The notes beneath the pieces are model-generated. The model had not been told where the DNA came from, did not search any database, and saw nothing but the letters and a program-made list of their open reading frames with translations. Positions 49,135 to 58,809 of a stretch of 64,000 nt of DNA are shown one piece after another. The translations under genes were made by a program, and so were the position numbers. Position 1 is the stretch's first letter, and each line of letters starts with the position of its first letter. Source of the DNA: Podospora bellae-mahoneyi (Eukaryota; Ascomycota; Sordariomycetes; Sordariales; Podosporaceae); assembly GCF_035222275.1 (NCBI RefSeq), contig NC_085884.1, positions 3,906,001 to 3,970,000 on the forward strand. The letters are read 5' to 3'.

Positions 49135-50274
49135 TTATTCAACATACTCATAGCACAAAATCCCATTAGGCTTCCCAGGCGCAGACGGCACCCCCTTGCC
49201 CTTGGTATTCATGATCTGCCCAACCGTGGTGACAGTCGAAGAGCCGCCCACCTTGAGTGGCGAGAGCTCATAGTCAAGCGTAACATTGCCGGCAGGAGGG
49301 TTGGGCCACATCTGAATAACACCGCGTGGAGCAATGGGATTCGAGATGTCGTACTGACGGGCAGTGGGGTTGGCAGCCTGCCACTTGGCCCAGAGACGGT
49401 CGATGTTGGTGTGGAAAGGGTAGAAGATGGGGTCAGAGTTAGAGGTGAACATGTCAGACATGTCACCACCCATAGTAGCGTGGCCACCAGTGTGAATCTG
49501 TCAGAGAGTGTGAGCTACGAGTCCTGGTGTGTGTTCGAAGCAAAGACTTACGCCCATGGTAGGGAAAACATCAGGAGGGATCATATCACCCTCAATGAGA
49601 GGCGCAAAAGTTGCGTAGTCAGGCTGAGCCAAAACTGTGGCAACATGGCTGGGGTTCATCCAGTAGGAGGCAAAGTCCTGGCGGATGTAGCGCAGGAGGC
49701 ACCGGTCTGCAACCTGGCCCGGAGCAGGACCCTGGGCAACCCGGACGCTGACGTTGCCGAAGAAGCCATCAATGACGCAGTTGCCATCGCTGGATTGGCC
49801 TCCTGGCGGGACGACTACGGGACCAACACCGTTCCCACCAAAGGATAGAGGGCCAGACAGCACTGGTGATGCGGTGAGATTGGCGAAGTCAAGGGCCGGG
49901 TTCCAGTAGGGGATGCCGCCGATAAGACCGCACTCATTGCGGAGGGCATCCTCAAAGTCCTGAAGGAACGCACGATGCCAGGGGAGGAACTGGCCCGCCC
50001 AGTGAACAAAAGGGGTATTTGCTTGGTGAATGAGGAGGAAATCGGTCCATCGTGATGTCGAGGCTGGGTATGTGGCTGAAAGGGCGGGGGGACGGTTCAT
50101 GAGGCACTTGACCGAGGCCAGGAAGTTGAGCTTTTGGACGTTGGACAAGGTTCGGAACTCCTTCCGCTTGGTGGTGACCACGCACGTACTGGGATGGCCA
50201 GGATGGGCCACAACCTCAGCGGGTGTGCTGGCAAGCAGCGCTCCAAGGAGCACAGAGCCGAGAGAGACCTTCAT
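49135..50274 (-). CDS. Short secreted tyrosinase (type-3 copper monophenol oxidase)
   Basis: Oxidises phenols to quinones, using two copper ions. The exons are 50274..49552 and 49497..49135 around a 54-bp intron (GTAAGT to GACAG), giving 361 residues. A signal peptide covers about residues 1 to 23 (LGSVLLGALLASTPAEVVAH). The CuA site is H83, H91 and H100 (IHQANTPFVHWAGQFLPWHR). The CuB site is H243, H247 and H270 (HTGGHATMGGD and SDPIFYPFHTNIDRLW). All six copper ligands are present. The protein ends soon after the copper domain, so it lacks the long C-terminal shielding domain of classical intracellular fungal tyrosinases and belongs with short, secreted bacterial-like or effector-like forms. 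It may act in melanin formation, phenol detoxification or protein cross-linking. No pigment-cluster genes adjoin it. Confidence 0.92.
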
Positions 50275-50865
50275 GGTGCCGATGGAGTTGATGACGGGAA
50301 GTTGAAGACGTGGTCGTGGGTGAGGGTGGAAAAGAGACAGGACTCAACAGCATTGGAGTGAAGTTCAGCTTTAATATAGAAAAGCAACCTCACCTGTGAT
50401 GCTGAACAGCCTCATTTCCTACTCCGAACCCTACATAGCATCCGTGCATGGGACCCACGCTACCGAGTCCGAGAGCCCTGTCGCCCTATGAGGCGAGTCG
50501 CCAAGTGCTTGTAATGGTTGCCTGCCCTATACTTATGCGCCTAGGGTCATAGTTAGCCAACTCAGGGAAAGAGAGGGGAGGGGGCCACTATTGAAATTTA
50601 GGTCCACTGGAGATGTTTTAGTAACAGGTCGCCGTGCAATACTACCCTGACATGCAACTCAACCGGAAGCGAGAAAAAGAAGCGAACGCGAGGAGATGAG
50701 GGGTCGGGGTTAATTCGTCAGTTGGGAAGTTGACCGTAATGCAGACATCCTGAAAGGGTTCTCCAGGACAAATTAAAATATTGTTAAGAAAGAAAAAAAG
50801 CAAAAGAGTTGCCACTGGTAAAAGTGATGGCATCACCGTTAAAACATACAACACCGAGAATTCCC
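50275..50865. other. Spacer upstream of tyrosinase
   Basis: Contains a TATA-like CTATATTAAA on the minus strand at about 50371 to 50380, roughly 100 bases before the tyrosinase start. No gene is supported. Confidence 0.4.
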
Positions 50866-52058
50866 ATGGCTTGGAGAGCCGATGAGGGAGCGCTCAAGCA
50901 AGTCACCCTTTCCGCCCTATTGTGCTTGTTAAAGATTTGTACGTACTAACTGGTTTTGGGTAGGGTACTCGAGACGGGCGAGTTCTCCAATGGCACCATC
51001 CTGGCCGACGGCCGTACCTGGAGAGTTCACCGCATGTTACTCAGCACCCGATCCATCTGGTTCAAGGAGGCGTTTGAGAAGCAGGCTCCGGATAATGATC
51101 ATGACAAGGAAGAGCCCGAGATCAACCTCCGTGAGCTCACGACGGAGTTTGTCGACATGTTACTGCGTACACTCTATTCCAACCGCTTGCCTGATCAATA
51201 TCTCGACATTCGAGGAGCCAACGCCACGTTTTCCACCTAAGTCAAGATTTTCAATCTAGCTGATCAGTTCGGGGTTGACACGATGCGCAACGACGCCTTC
51301 TCTCCTCGGCCAGTTGGCTGATCGCCACCTCGAAGACCTCTGCACCTTCAACGAAGCACTATCCGGCCGCGAGGGCGTCCTCGAGGCCAAGCCGACGTTT
51401 CCTTATCAGAACCTCGGAATTGCCATCATTGAGGCATTCAGCGATGAGCGCACCATCACCGACAACCGCGCGCAGTGCCTTTTGGCCAACCTTCTCTACG
51501 CCGGCCGCTCAGTTCCTAGAAAACCAGCTCCTAAAGGACGTCATCGACCGCAACGTTCACCTCGCCGCGGCGATGTGGCACGCCAGTCAGGGGCGCAACC
51601 TAGCCGGTTGGCTGCCCAACCCTGATGTCACCTCCCACCGTCTCCGCACGTTTGACCACACGAGAAAGACCCAGCATCCTGATCGGTGTGAGCTGTGCGG
51701 TGATGTCTTTGACGATGACGCTCACAGGAGGGTGATGTTTGATCCGTACAAGGTTTTGCTCCGGCCGGCGGGGTACTGCGGTATTTGCGTGGGGAAGCAG
51801 AAGGATGATCCGGGGTGTTTTTTCAGGAAGAAGGGGAAGACGAATAAGGAGGGGTTGACGCTGGCTATCAAGGCTGAGCCGGTGGGTGAGGGGGAGGGGG
51901 GGGATATTATGGAGGGGATTCCGGATAGGGACGCGAGTGGTGGGTTGGCGTTGGAGGGCCCGACGATGAGTACGCCTGCTCCGTTGAGTGATACGAAGTT
52001 GATGCCGCCTCCTCCGTTGCCGGTGAAGAGGGGGGTGAAGAGGGGGAGGGAGGAGTAG
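50866..52058 (+). pseudogene. BTB/POZ-domain gene broken by a stop and frameshifts
   Basis: Remains of a BTB protein. A short first exon may start at ATG 50866, with an intron ending TTGGGTAG at about 50965. The BTB segment follows (LETGEFSNGTILADGRTW, VHRMLLSTRSIWFKEAFEKQ, EFVDMLLRTLYSN). TAA at 51238..51240 interrupts the frame, which continues as VKIFNLADQFGVDTMRNDAF. A shift near 51300 leads to QLADRHLEDLC and NLGIAIIEAFSDERTI. A second shift near 51510 leads to QFLENQLLKDVIDRNVHLAA, a Cys-pair region (CELCGDVFDDDAH, GYCGICVG) and an acidic, then basic tail ending at 52058. The order fits fungal BTB proteins with a C-terminal zinc-binding-like part. One nonsense codon plus two frameshifts make it a pseudogene unless the assembly is faulty here. 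The long 3' ORF is still open. Confidence 0.65.
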
Positions 52059-52691
52059 GAAAGATGGTGGGAGGGGTATGAAAGGGGGAAATAAGGGGAT
52101 AATTTGGGAGGAATATGCGTTGACGTTTATCTTAATGGGATTTAAGGTTGAATGGGAGGCGTTGCTTTTAGTTTATAAGACGTTGATTTTTCATTTTGAT
52201 GTGGTATTCTTTAGTTTCAGGGTGTGGAATCTTCGTTTCTATACATTATTCTTTTATTTTAAGGTGTAAATAGGTATAATCATAGCTAATGCCCTATGTT
52301 CAATACCTACCTACTTTGAGTGCAGTGTGACAATGGTAATTTGACCACCTATGACGATACTGGATTCTACACCGAACTTGAGTGAGAGGTGAGAGACTTT
52401 ATTCCAACAGTCGACGACGCAGCATTGGGTGTAAGATATGCGAAGATTGGTGTAGTATAGGTTATCCAGAGACGACAGAATGAGCGATCATTGGCTTTGT
52501 TGGGTCAGGGGTATGCCGTCATTAAATCCCGGGTTTAATCTATTTAGTTGCTTCGTTCTTTGATCATCAACGTGCTGCCATCTACTTAAGACCAGTTAGA
52601 TGACTCAAAGAACTAGACATTTCTTTTCCATGGGGTACAATTAAGATTTCTCTTCAAAATATTTCATTTATATGCTCTCTTTTGCACGACA
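52059..52691. other. AT-rich spacer
   Basis: Holds the end of the BTB pseudogene's transcript region and possibly the lost first exon of the membrane-protein gene. An acceptor-like GCACGACAG precedes 52692. No gene is supported. Confidence 0.4.
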
Positions 52692-53298
52692 GTGAAGGGC
52701 ATCGCCAACCCTAAAACAAGACGATATGTCAGCCAAGTTGGGGTTCTATCACTGGAGTCATTGCTTCTTGGAAGCGTGATTCTCTTTTTGGTTGCAGCAA
52801 ATACGCCATGGCCTTGGGACCATCCTATGACGTTCAAGTGGGGTTCGTATCTCCCTGTTCAGTTTTGGCTGGCCGTCTTGGGTGTGGGCTTTAGCTTGCT
52901 CGCGTTTGGACTTTTCAAGTGTTATGTCCACCTGTTCGACGTTTGGTATATATAGAAAGCTAGCAGCGAGTCCGGGCTCGGGACTATGCGAGGTATCTCA
53001 ACACTCAACCGAGGGCCCCAGTGGCTGTTAGTCTACGTGGATTTCGCTCATTTATCCTAATGCGGTACTTAGTCATATTACTCGGTATTACTGGATCGAT
53101 CGGATATAAGTTCGCAATCATCTAGATAACGGAGATAAAGCTAGAACTAATTAAAACAGCTATAATATTTAAGTTACTATCTATAAAGCCAATCGAGTTA
53201 GTAACCGGTAAAGTAAGTACCTAGCTCCTAAGGGCTCTATTGCCCAAGCTAATCGAGCCTTTCGACACTTTAATAAATATAAATAGTAATTATATAAC

Positions 53299-53349
53299 GT
53301 ATATTATAAGCGAGTCGTACATATAAGCGAGTCGTACAGTCTCCACCAC
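53299..53349. repeat. Left terminal inverted repeat of the pogo-like element
   Basis: Begins GTATATTATAAGCGAG and ends CTCCACCAC. It is identical, over 51 bases, to the reverse complement of 54356..54406. It contains a perfect 17-bp tandem duplication (TATAAGCGAGTCGTACA at 53305 and 53322). Confidence 0.9.
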
Positions 53350-54355
53350 CCTACAACAACTATCCTCAATTATACCGCAATAACATTAGGAAGCAACTAC
53401 AATTACATCAGAAACGGCTGAATCAGATGATTCCCCAGCCTCCTGGAAAGTGCGCGCGTTATAGCCAGGCTTGCCGCACATACTATAGCGCCAAACCGTC
53501 GTACGAGTCCCCCCTGCACTACCGCCATCCGGCTATATTTCTTCCACTACCTCCCCACCTACGGCCTTCTGGTCTAGTAGATCCTGTGCATTTTGCACAG
53601 TAAATGATCCTCCGAGCCGTACACGTGTTTTTTTAGCTCTCCGGCGCTTACTTAGTGCCTTATTGGCCTTACGGAGCGAAGAGACCTCTACCTGTAAGAG
53701 GGCCACTTAGTGCATTACAGCTATCGTACCCTTAATAAATTAATCTATAGTACTTAATATTAAAGTTAAGGTTATAACCATTATACTTGCGAAGATAATG
53801 CCTATTATAAACCTAGTCTCGTCGAATTTATAGATATCGTTATTTACAATACCGTACTTAGCTTTGGTATTCCGTACGAGCGTAAACCACTCGGTAACAA
53901 CCTTCGGATCCTCGCACTTAGCCCTCTGGTAGTCGTATCTACGCGTAAAACGCGTACGGAGCTGTGGCTAGCGTTTAATAAAGTTATATGCCCAGAGCTT
54001 ACCAATAGGGGGCACGTCTCGTATGCGTAGCAGTTAGTTAGCTATATCTTCCATACTACGTAACCTTGGTGGAAAAGCTCGCGTAGATAGCTTAATAATA
54101 TAGTGAACAATAGCCTCCTCTTCGGATTAAGTAAGCTTCTTCGATCTAGGCGTAGTATCGCGACGCGCAGGCCGGCCGGCGCGTCGGTTAGAGAGAGTCA
54201 TAGGTGGTACGTTGTAAAGCTTAGCTATAGCTCGGAGGCTTAATTTTTCGTCCTTTTGGAGAGCCTTAAGGGCTAAGAATATCCTGGCTTCCTTTGAAGT
54301 AGGAGGCATGTTGGGTTGTGGAAAAAATTGATGTTAGGTGTAAGGAGGACGCGTC

Positions 54356-54406
54356 GTGGTGGAGACTGTACGACTCGCTTATATGTACGACTCGCTTATA
54401 ATATAC
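54356..54406. repeat. Right terminal inverted repeat of the pogo-like element
   Basis: Reverse complement of the left repeat, including the 17-bp duplication. The transposase start at 54309 lies just inside it. Confidence 0.9.
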
Positions 54407-55583
54407 ATTAAACATAACCGCAAATACTATAGACCGAATACAACCCTCTAAGGTTATTTTTATATCTAGTAAAGGATCCGACGTATTCTTTAAATTTAAC
54501 GAAGGGATTCTTACCACCTTAAAATTAGTTATAGTAATAAAATTAGAGCTTAAATATCGAAATCTAAATAACTTCGTCGAGCTTGTTTAAAAGGGATAGA
54601 CTTGTATTGCGAAAAGGGCAGTTAGATAGCTAGAAGGAAGCTTCTAGGGATTAATTATCGACTATAGTTACGAGTAAAATAGTACCTTTAATATTAAGTG
54701 GGCGGAGATACCCGAGTAAGTAAATAAAAGGCGCGGAACGTTTATAATAAAGTAACCTATCACCAGGAGTATTAATTATACTATTGGCCTAACCTTAGCA
54801 GAAATATTTCAGGTTATTGCCGTAAAGGGCTGTAGGGAGTTGAGAGAGGTTTGGCCGGTAGGAAACTGAATGTTAACTATCCCTCTCGGACTACTATTCA
54901 TGGAAAACTCGCAGATTCTTAAGACGGTACTTAAAGACCTTAAAATATCTATTTTAGATAGCGTGGGGCTGATCGTTCGCCACTCCATGACCACTTAGGG
55001 TCACGCCATTCGCGCTTTACAGAGACCGAACTACATTCCGGGTTATGCCCCTGTCCCTCCACAAATTTCACAATGGGATCTCGTGCCATCCGCCTCCGAA
55101 CCGCATAAGGGAAATAACGGTAAATATTCCAAGAAGCTTGGGCGCCCCGGAGAGGTGTATCTCGAGTCAAACGTCACACTTCCACGCGACTTTGGCAACC
55201 CGAGAGTGGCCCAAGCATACTCCTGGATGTTCTTGCCAGATAATCAGGACGACTCGCTAAGCTATCGGTATTGCGACGGAACAAGTCTCCAAAATGCTGG
55301 AGTGGACAGTTATTCGCAGGCGGCCGTCATTTTCATTCTTGTTGGGGTCATTGGATGCTCGCTCATTGTTGTCAGACTGTACCTTGGCCCAGCGGGAATA
55401 ACCTCATGGATGGGCCAGCATGTGTATCTGGCGCTCGAAGGGAAGGTTCAGAGAGATGGTTCAGAGGTATTAGCATGCGGTTATCATGGTGCAAAGAACC
55501 TTGGGACTGTCAGGATTGAGAAGCGTTCCCGGGGACTCGGAGTAAATGAAGATGAAAGAAACAAGGTGGACACAGTCATGTAG

Positions 55584-57681
55584 AGGAGTTTCAGCCGGCT
55601 GTGGATCAAGGGAGTTTGAGGCTGGACATGAAGTGATATATTGTTTGTTCGAGTGCCTGGCGGGACAAGGGTGACGCTGCTGTCCAGCTTGGAAAAAGTT
55701 CACGTGTTCACCCATGTAGACCATGAAATACATGCAAGTAAACGCTTATTAGGCAGCTTGCTTCGACAGATTCGAGTTTTTTGAGTGAGGCAGGTAATAA
55801 GTGCGTACGGCCAGTAGTAGTGTCGCGACGAGGTCGAAGAGATAATCGACGGCAGTGTAACGTGAATGGAGCGTCATGAAAATCTTCCCAAGATTCCAGA
55901 TCCTACGTGTCGCAGGGGACGGCTTCTTTTCTAGATATCACGTGGAAGCATTGCTGCTGAAAGGTGGCTGATGTGGAATCTTAAAACCGGAGGCTGAGGA
56001 GAACCCTTTTATACTCACGCTCGGTCTTGCTCTCTTGCAGAGCACCGCCATCGCCATCGCAGCAGAGCTTGTGTGACTTGGCAGAGCGGCCTCTCAGCAC
56101 TGGATCAAGGCTGCAAAGCCACTCTCAGCTTCTTTCTTAGGCGCGCGGATGCATGCGCCGCGATAAGGGGGGGACGAGATCCGTCGCGCCTTAGCCCCTT
56201 ACCTTATGCTGCAACGCAGTCGCCCGCTACTGCTTATTTCGAATTCCACTCCAAGAGCCATCAATGCTACTTCAAGCTGACAAGAAAACAGGGCTAGGAG
56301 GTCGATTCGAGCGGCGACACTGAGTGCGAGGTTGATATTACCTGTCCCAACCGGCACACCCCATTGATTCCTCGGTTCTGTTGCAACATGCTGCAGGGGG
56401 ACTTCACTGGGATACACAGTGTCTCGTCTCAACAAATTACCATTACTCTCCTAGGGCTCTATGGCACCCTCTCAGCGATCCCCATCCCCCTTCGGAAACA
56501 TAACGCGCCGTGATGTATAAGGGAACTAATAAAGCGCACCAATAGAGTCATTGACATGGATTGCGAATCCACTCCGTGACTGGCCACCCTCTTGGTGCTG
56601 TGTCCTTAGATTTGGTCGATGACACATACCTAGGATTGAAAGGCTTGGATGGAGGAGAGTTTGCATGACTTCAATGCTAGATGGGTATTTGTCTGTAACC
56701 ACCAAGAGTTTGCCTGTACCTATTCCTACCAGGTAGTAATTTCCTACATCGCTTTTGCAAGGGTCATTGCTGCTGCGCAAGGGTCGGCGTTTGCCGCAAC
56801 ATCCGCACAATCTCTCTCTTCTTGGACTCGGTGAGAGCCTGGCTTCTCAAGTACACATCAGTGTGTGAAGAGATGAAGACTTTGCTGAAGAAGACCTGAG
56901 AAGCATAGCCCCACGGCAGCAATGTATTGGTACATGGGTTTCACGGTCATTCGAGGGGTGTCGGGAAGTCACCGGCATTATATTGAGCTATGAGGCAGAG
57001 GTGAGTCCAATGATACCTTAGACGAATGGAAGGCCTTGGACGTTATGTTGAAAGAAGAAGTTTTTTGTGGAGTTGCATCAACGAGAATACACCGCCACTT
57101 GTGATGCTCGGTGTAATAGACAGAGCCGCGCAGAATCTTACCAGTTAGGTTTTAGCCTTGAGGCAATGTATGGGTGAATGTAACTCTATTATGCCTTATG
57201 CCCTATTGGAAGGCTGAACACCACGGGCCATCGTATAGGAAACACCCTCGTGCGGCGCAAGCAACGATACAACGTAGCGACCGGCTTGCCTAATCAGGCT
57301 GCCCAGCAGGCATCTACTTGCTCATGGTATGAACGATTGGCTTCAACCCTTTGGGAGGATGCGAATAGTAACATCGAATCTAGATGACCGTTACATAAGG
57401 TACCTTCCTGGCCAGACGCCTACACACCTTAGTATGACAGAAGGTAATAGGAAGTTCCAGGTAAAGTCCGACATCTAGGTAGGTAGTCAGAGATTCATGT
57501 TGCTAGGTATTTGTGTTTGGATGAATGATCTATATAAAGCCTCTTCTCCTGCTCCCTTTCAGAAATCTGATATCTCATCATCAAGCTCTCAGAGACACAG
57601 TCTTCACTAGAACTTCAGCCATCCCAGCCTATTTGCCCTCCTAAAAATTCCAAAGCTCCGCGCCCTTTGCCCTCATCGAAA
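55584..57681. other. Intergenic region
   Basis: 2.1 kb without a supported gene. A TATA-like GAGTATAAAAGGG on the minus strand at about 56005 to 56017 nearly repeats the one at 22297, but only very short ORFs follow it. The last 150 bases are the promoter and leader of the next gene. Confidence 0.4.
57531..57538 (+). promoter_or_regulatory. TATA box of the KP4-like gene
   Basis: TATATAAAG followed by a CT-rich stretch, about 145 bases before the start codon at 57682. Confidence 0.6.
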
Positions 57682-58335
57682 ATGCATTTCTCTCAGATCA
57701 TCCAGCTCTCTATCGTCTTGGCCGGACTGGCATGCGCCGCGCCCCAGCCCAACCCGGTCCTCGAGACCGTGATGGTCTCCAACGGCGACACCACCGTGGC
57801 TGTCCAGGTCGAGGCACTCTCCCCCGTCGGCACCGGCCCCTTCACCGGCGGCGAGATCATCGCCCGCGGTGAGATCCTTGCCCGCCAGGACTCGGTTAAC
57901 TGCAAGGGCAGCAGCAGGTGCTCCAACTCGCAAGGTTTCAAGGACCAGTGCCTCAGGGCCAAGAACAAGATCGAGAACACCACCTACACGACTGGCGGCG
58001 CGTAAGTTTTGGGCCTTCTCCTTCCTTTTTTTTATTATTTCTTTTTTATACAAAATTCCCAGATCAGCTAATAGTCGACAATAATAGCAGCAAGTGGCAC
58101 GTGCGATGGAAACTGCGGCCTCTTCGTGCAAGGCAACGGATGCTCCGCTTCGGGGGATGTCATGAGGAGCGCCTACGACGCGATCCGCAGAAACGGATGC
58201 CAGGCTTGCGGGTCAGCCCACTGTGAGTCACGCCAACCGGTTCAGAGCCAGACTTTCTTGATGACTAAAATGGCGGTTCTAAACACAGGGAACAATGGCT
58301 GCTATATCACCGTCAACTTTGTGACCGGCTGCTAA
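57682..58335 (+). CDS. Secreted KP4-type (killer-toxin-fold) Cys-rich protein
   Basis: The exons are 57682..58001, 58095..58222 and 58289..58335 with introns of 93 and 66 bp, giving 164 residues. A signal peptide covers about the first 20 residues, followed by a propeptide-like region ending near a Leu-Ala-Arg site at about residue 71. The mature part has the KP4 pattern: an early Cys-x-Gly-Ser-Ser-x-Cys, a Tyr-x-x-Gly-Gly turn, a Gly-Leu-Phe-Val-Gln-Gly strand, a Gly-Cys-x-x-Cys-Gly-Ser pair and a final ITVNFV strand before the last Cys. The KP4 superfamily includes a virally encoded smut-fungus toxin and many chromosomal fungal homologues whose roles range from growth inhibition to none known. 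Activity here is not implied. The second intron-exon junction uses a CAAG acceptor just past a better-looking CAGCAG, which keeps the frame open. The gene appears intact. Confidence 0.78.
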
Positions 58336-58690
58336 GCAGTCACGCTCACCAGGGTGGGGGGGCCTTGATGAACTTGGCACCGGAGAGGTTCTTTCCCCCC
58401 TGGTCAGTGGGGGCAGTTACTCACGTCTTACAAGCCTAACGTGTGCTGGCTGCCTTCACGGAATGGAGATAGCAGGCGGATCTTGTTGAGAGCAGTGGCT
58501 GGATGTGGGCGTGTGTGACAGGTGGACGCGGAGAAGGGGAAGGATGACAGCAGAATGGGGGGATGAGAAAAGAGATCGCCTGGGTATATAGTCCTTTTAC
58601 CTCGGTCAATATCAACACTATATTTCTGGAGTTCTCAAACACTTAGACCCAAGTACCATTAAAAAAATTGGAGTGAAAATGAAGCCAAAA
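58336..58690. other. Spacer between the KP4-like gene and the 5S gene
   Basis: Nothing notable beyond the 3' UTR of the KP4-like gene and the T-run terminator of the 5S gene at its right end. Confidence 0.4.
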
Positions 58691-58691
58691 A
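58687..58691 (-). terminator. RNA polymerase III terminator of the 5S rRNA gene
   Basis: A run of five T on the minus strand directly at the 3' end of the 5S sequence (GTTGTATG followed by TTTTT). Confidence 0.7.
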
Positions 58692-58809
58692 CATACAACA
58701 CCAGGGATTCCCCAGTGGTCACCCACCTGAGTACTGGTCTGGCGGTCAATTGCTTAACTAGGGGAGAGCGGACGGGATCCCGTGTTTTCAACTGCCTATG
58801 GTCGTATGT
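58691..58809 (-). rRNA. 5S ribosomal RNA, variant type
   Basis: The minus strand starts ACATACGACCATAGG and ends GGTGTTGTATGT, which pair as the closing helix of 5S rRNA. The length of 119 nt is standard. The internal control region is present (TAGTTAAGC box A and GGTGGGTGACCACTGGGGAA box C). It differs from the major Neurospora-type 5S at many positions. Yet the helix II arms change together: GGCAGTTG opposite CAATTGACC replaces the usual GGTGTGG and CCACAC arms and still pairs. CCCGTCCGCTCT marks the conserved loop. This compensation favours a working minor 5S class over a decayed copy. A single gene away from other rDNA fits the dispersed 5S arrangement of these fungi. Confidence 0.88.

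Larger units (their letters stand above)
53299..54406 (-). mobile_element. Fot1/pogo-like (Tc1/mariner superfamily) DNA transposon, internally deleted and RIP-damaged
   Basis: About 1.1 kb bounded by 51-bp inverted repeats. The transposase reads leftward from ATG 54309 (MPPTSKEARIFLALKALQ, SLRAIAKLYNVPPMTLS, RRAGRPARRDT). This is the helix-turn-helix start of Psq/pogo-type fungal transposases. It continues in one frame with stops where Gln is expected (TAA after KKLT, TAA in the DIAN segment, TAG after FIKR) to IYKFDET, which holds the first catalytic Asp. The rest of the DDE core is missing, and the frame then resembles the protein's C-terminal part (VSSLRKANKALSKRRRAKKT). The full element would be near 1.9 kb. 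It lies in the membrane-protein pseudogene. Flanks suggest a TA target site, as expected for this superfamily. Confidence 0.82.
52692..55583 (+). pseudogene. Polytopic membrane-protein gene, RIP-mutated and split by a DNA transposon
   Basis: The left part (52692 to about 53290) follows an acceptor-like CAG. It encodes two membrane spans (SLESLLLGSVILFLVAANTP and FWLAVLGVGFSLLAFGLFK), hits TAG at 52953..52955, then a shifted frame gives RARDYARYLNTQPRAPVAV and LMRYLVILLGITGSIGYKF. The transposon occupies about 53299..54406. After it one frame on the plus strand runs from about 54440 to the stop at 55583. Its first 600 bases carry at least eight stops, almost all TAA or TAG where Gln (CAA/CAG) is expected. 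The last 500 bases are intact (YLESNVTLPRDFGNP, AYSWMFLPDN, a span AAVIFILVGVIGCSLIVV). I cannot name the protein, but a large fungal membrane protein with an extracellular loop fits. Both halves are assumed to be one gene because strand, frame style and neighbourhood agree. Confidence 0.6.

Noticed and set aside
44573-50274. Deacetylase, zinc-finger protein and tyrosinase as one biosynthetic cluster
   Set aside because: The genes are 1 to 2 kb apart and no backbone synthase, transporter or cluster regulator is present; shared orientation alone is not evidence.
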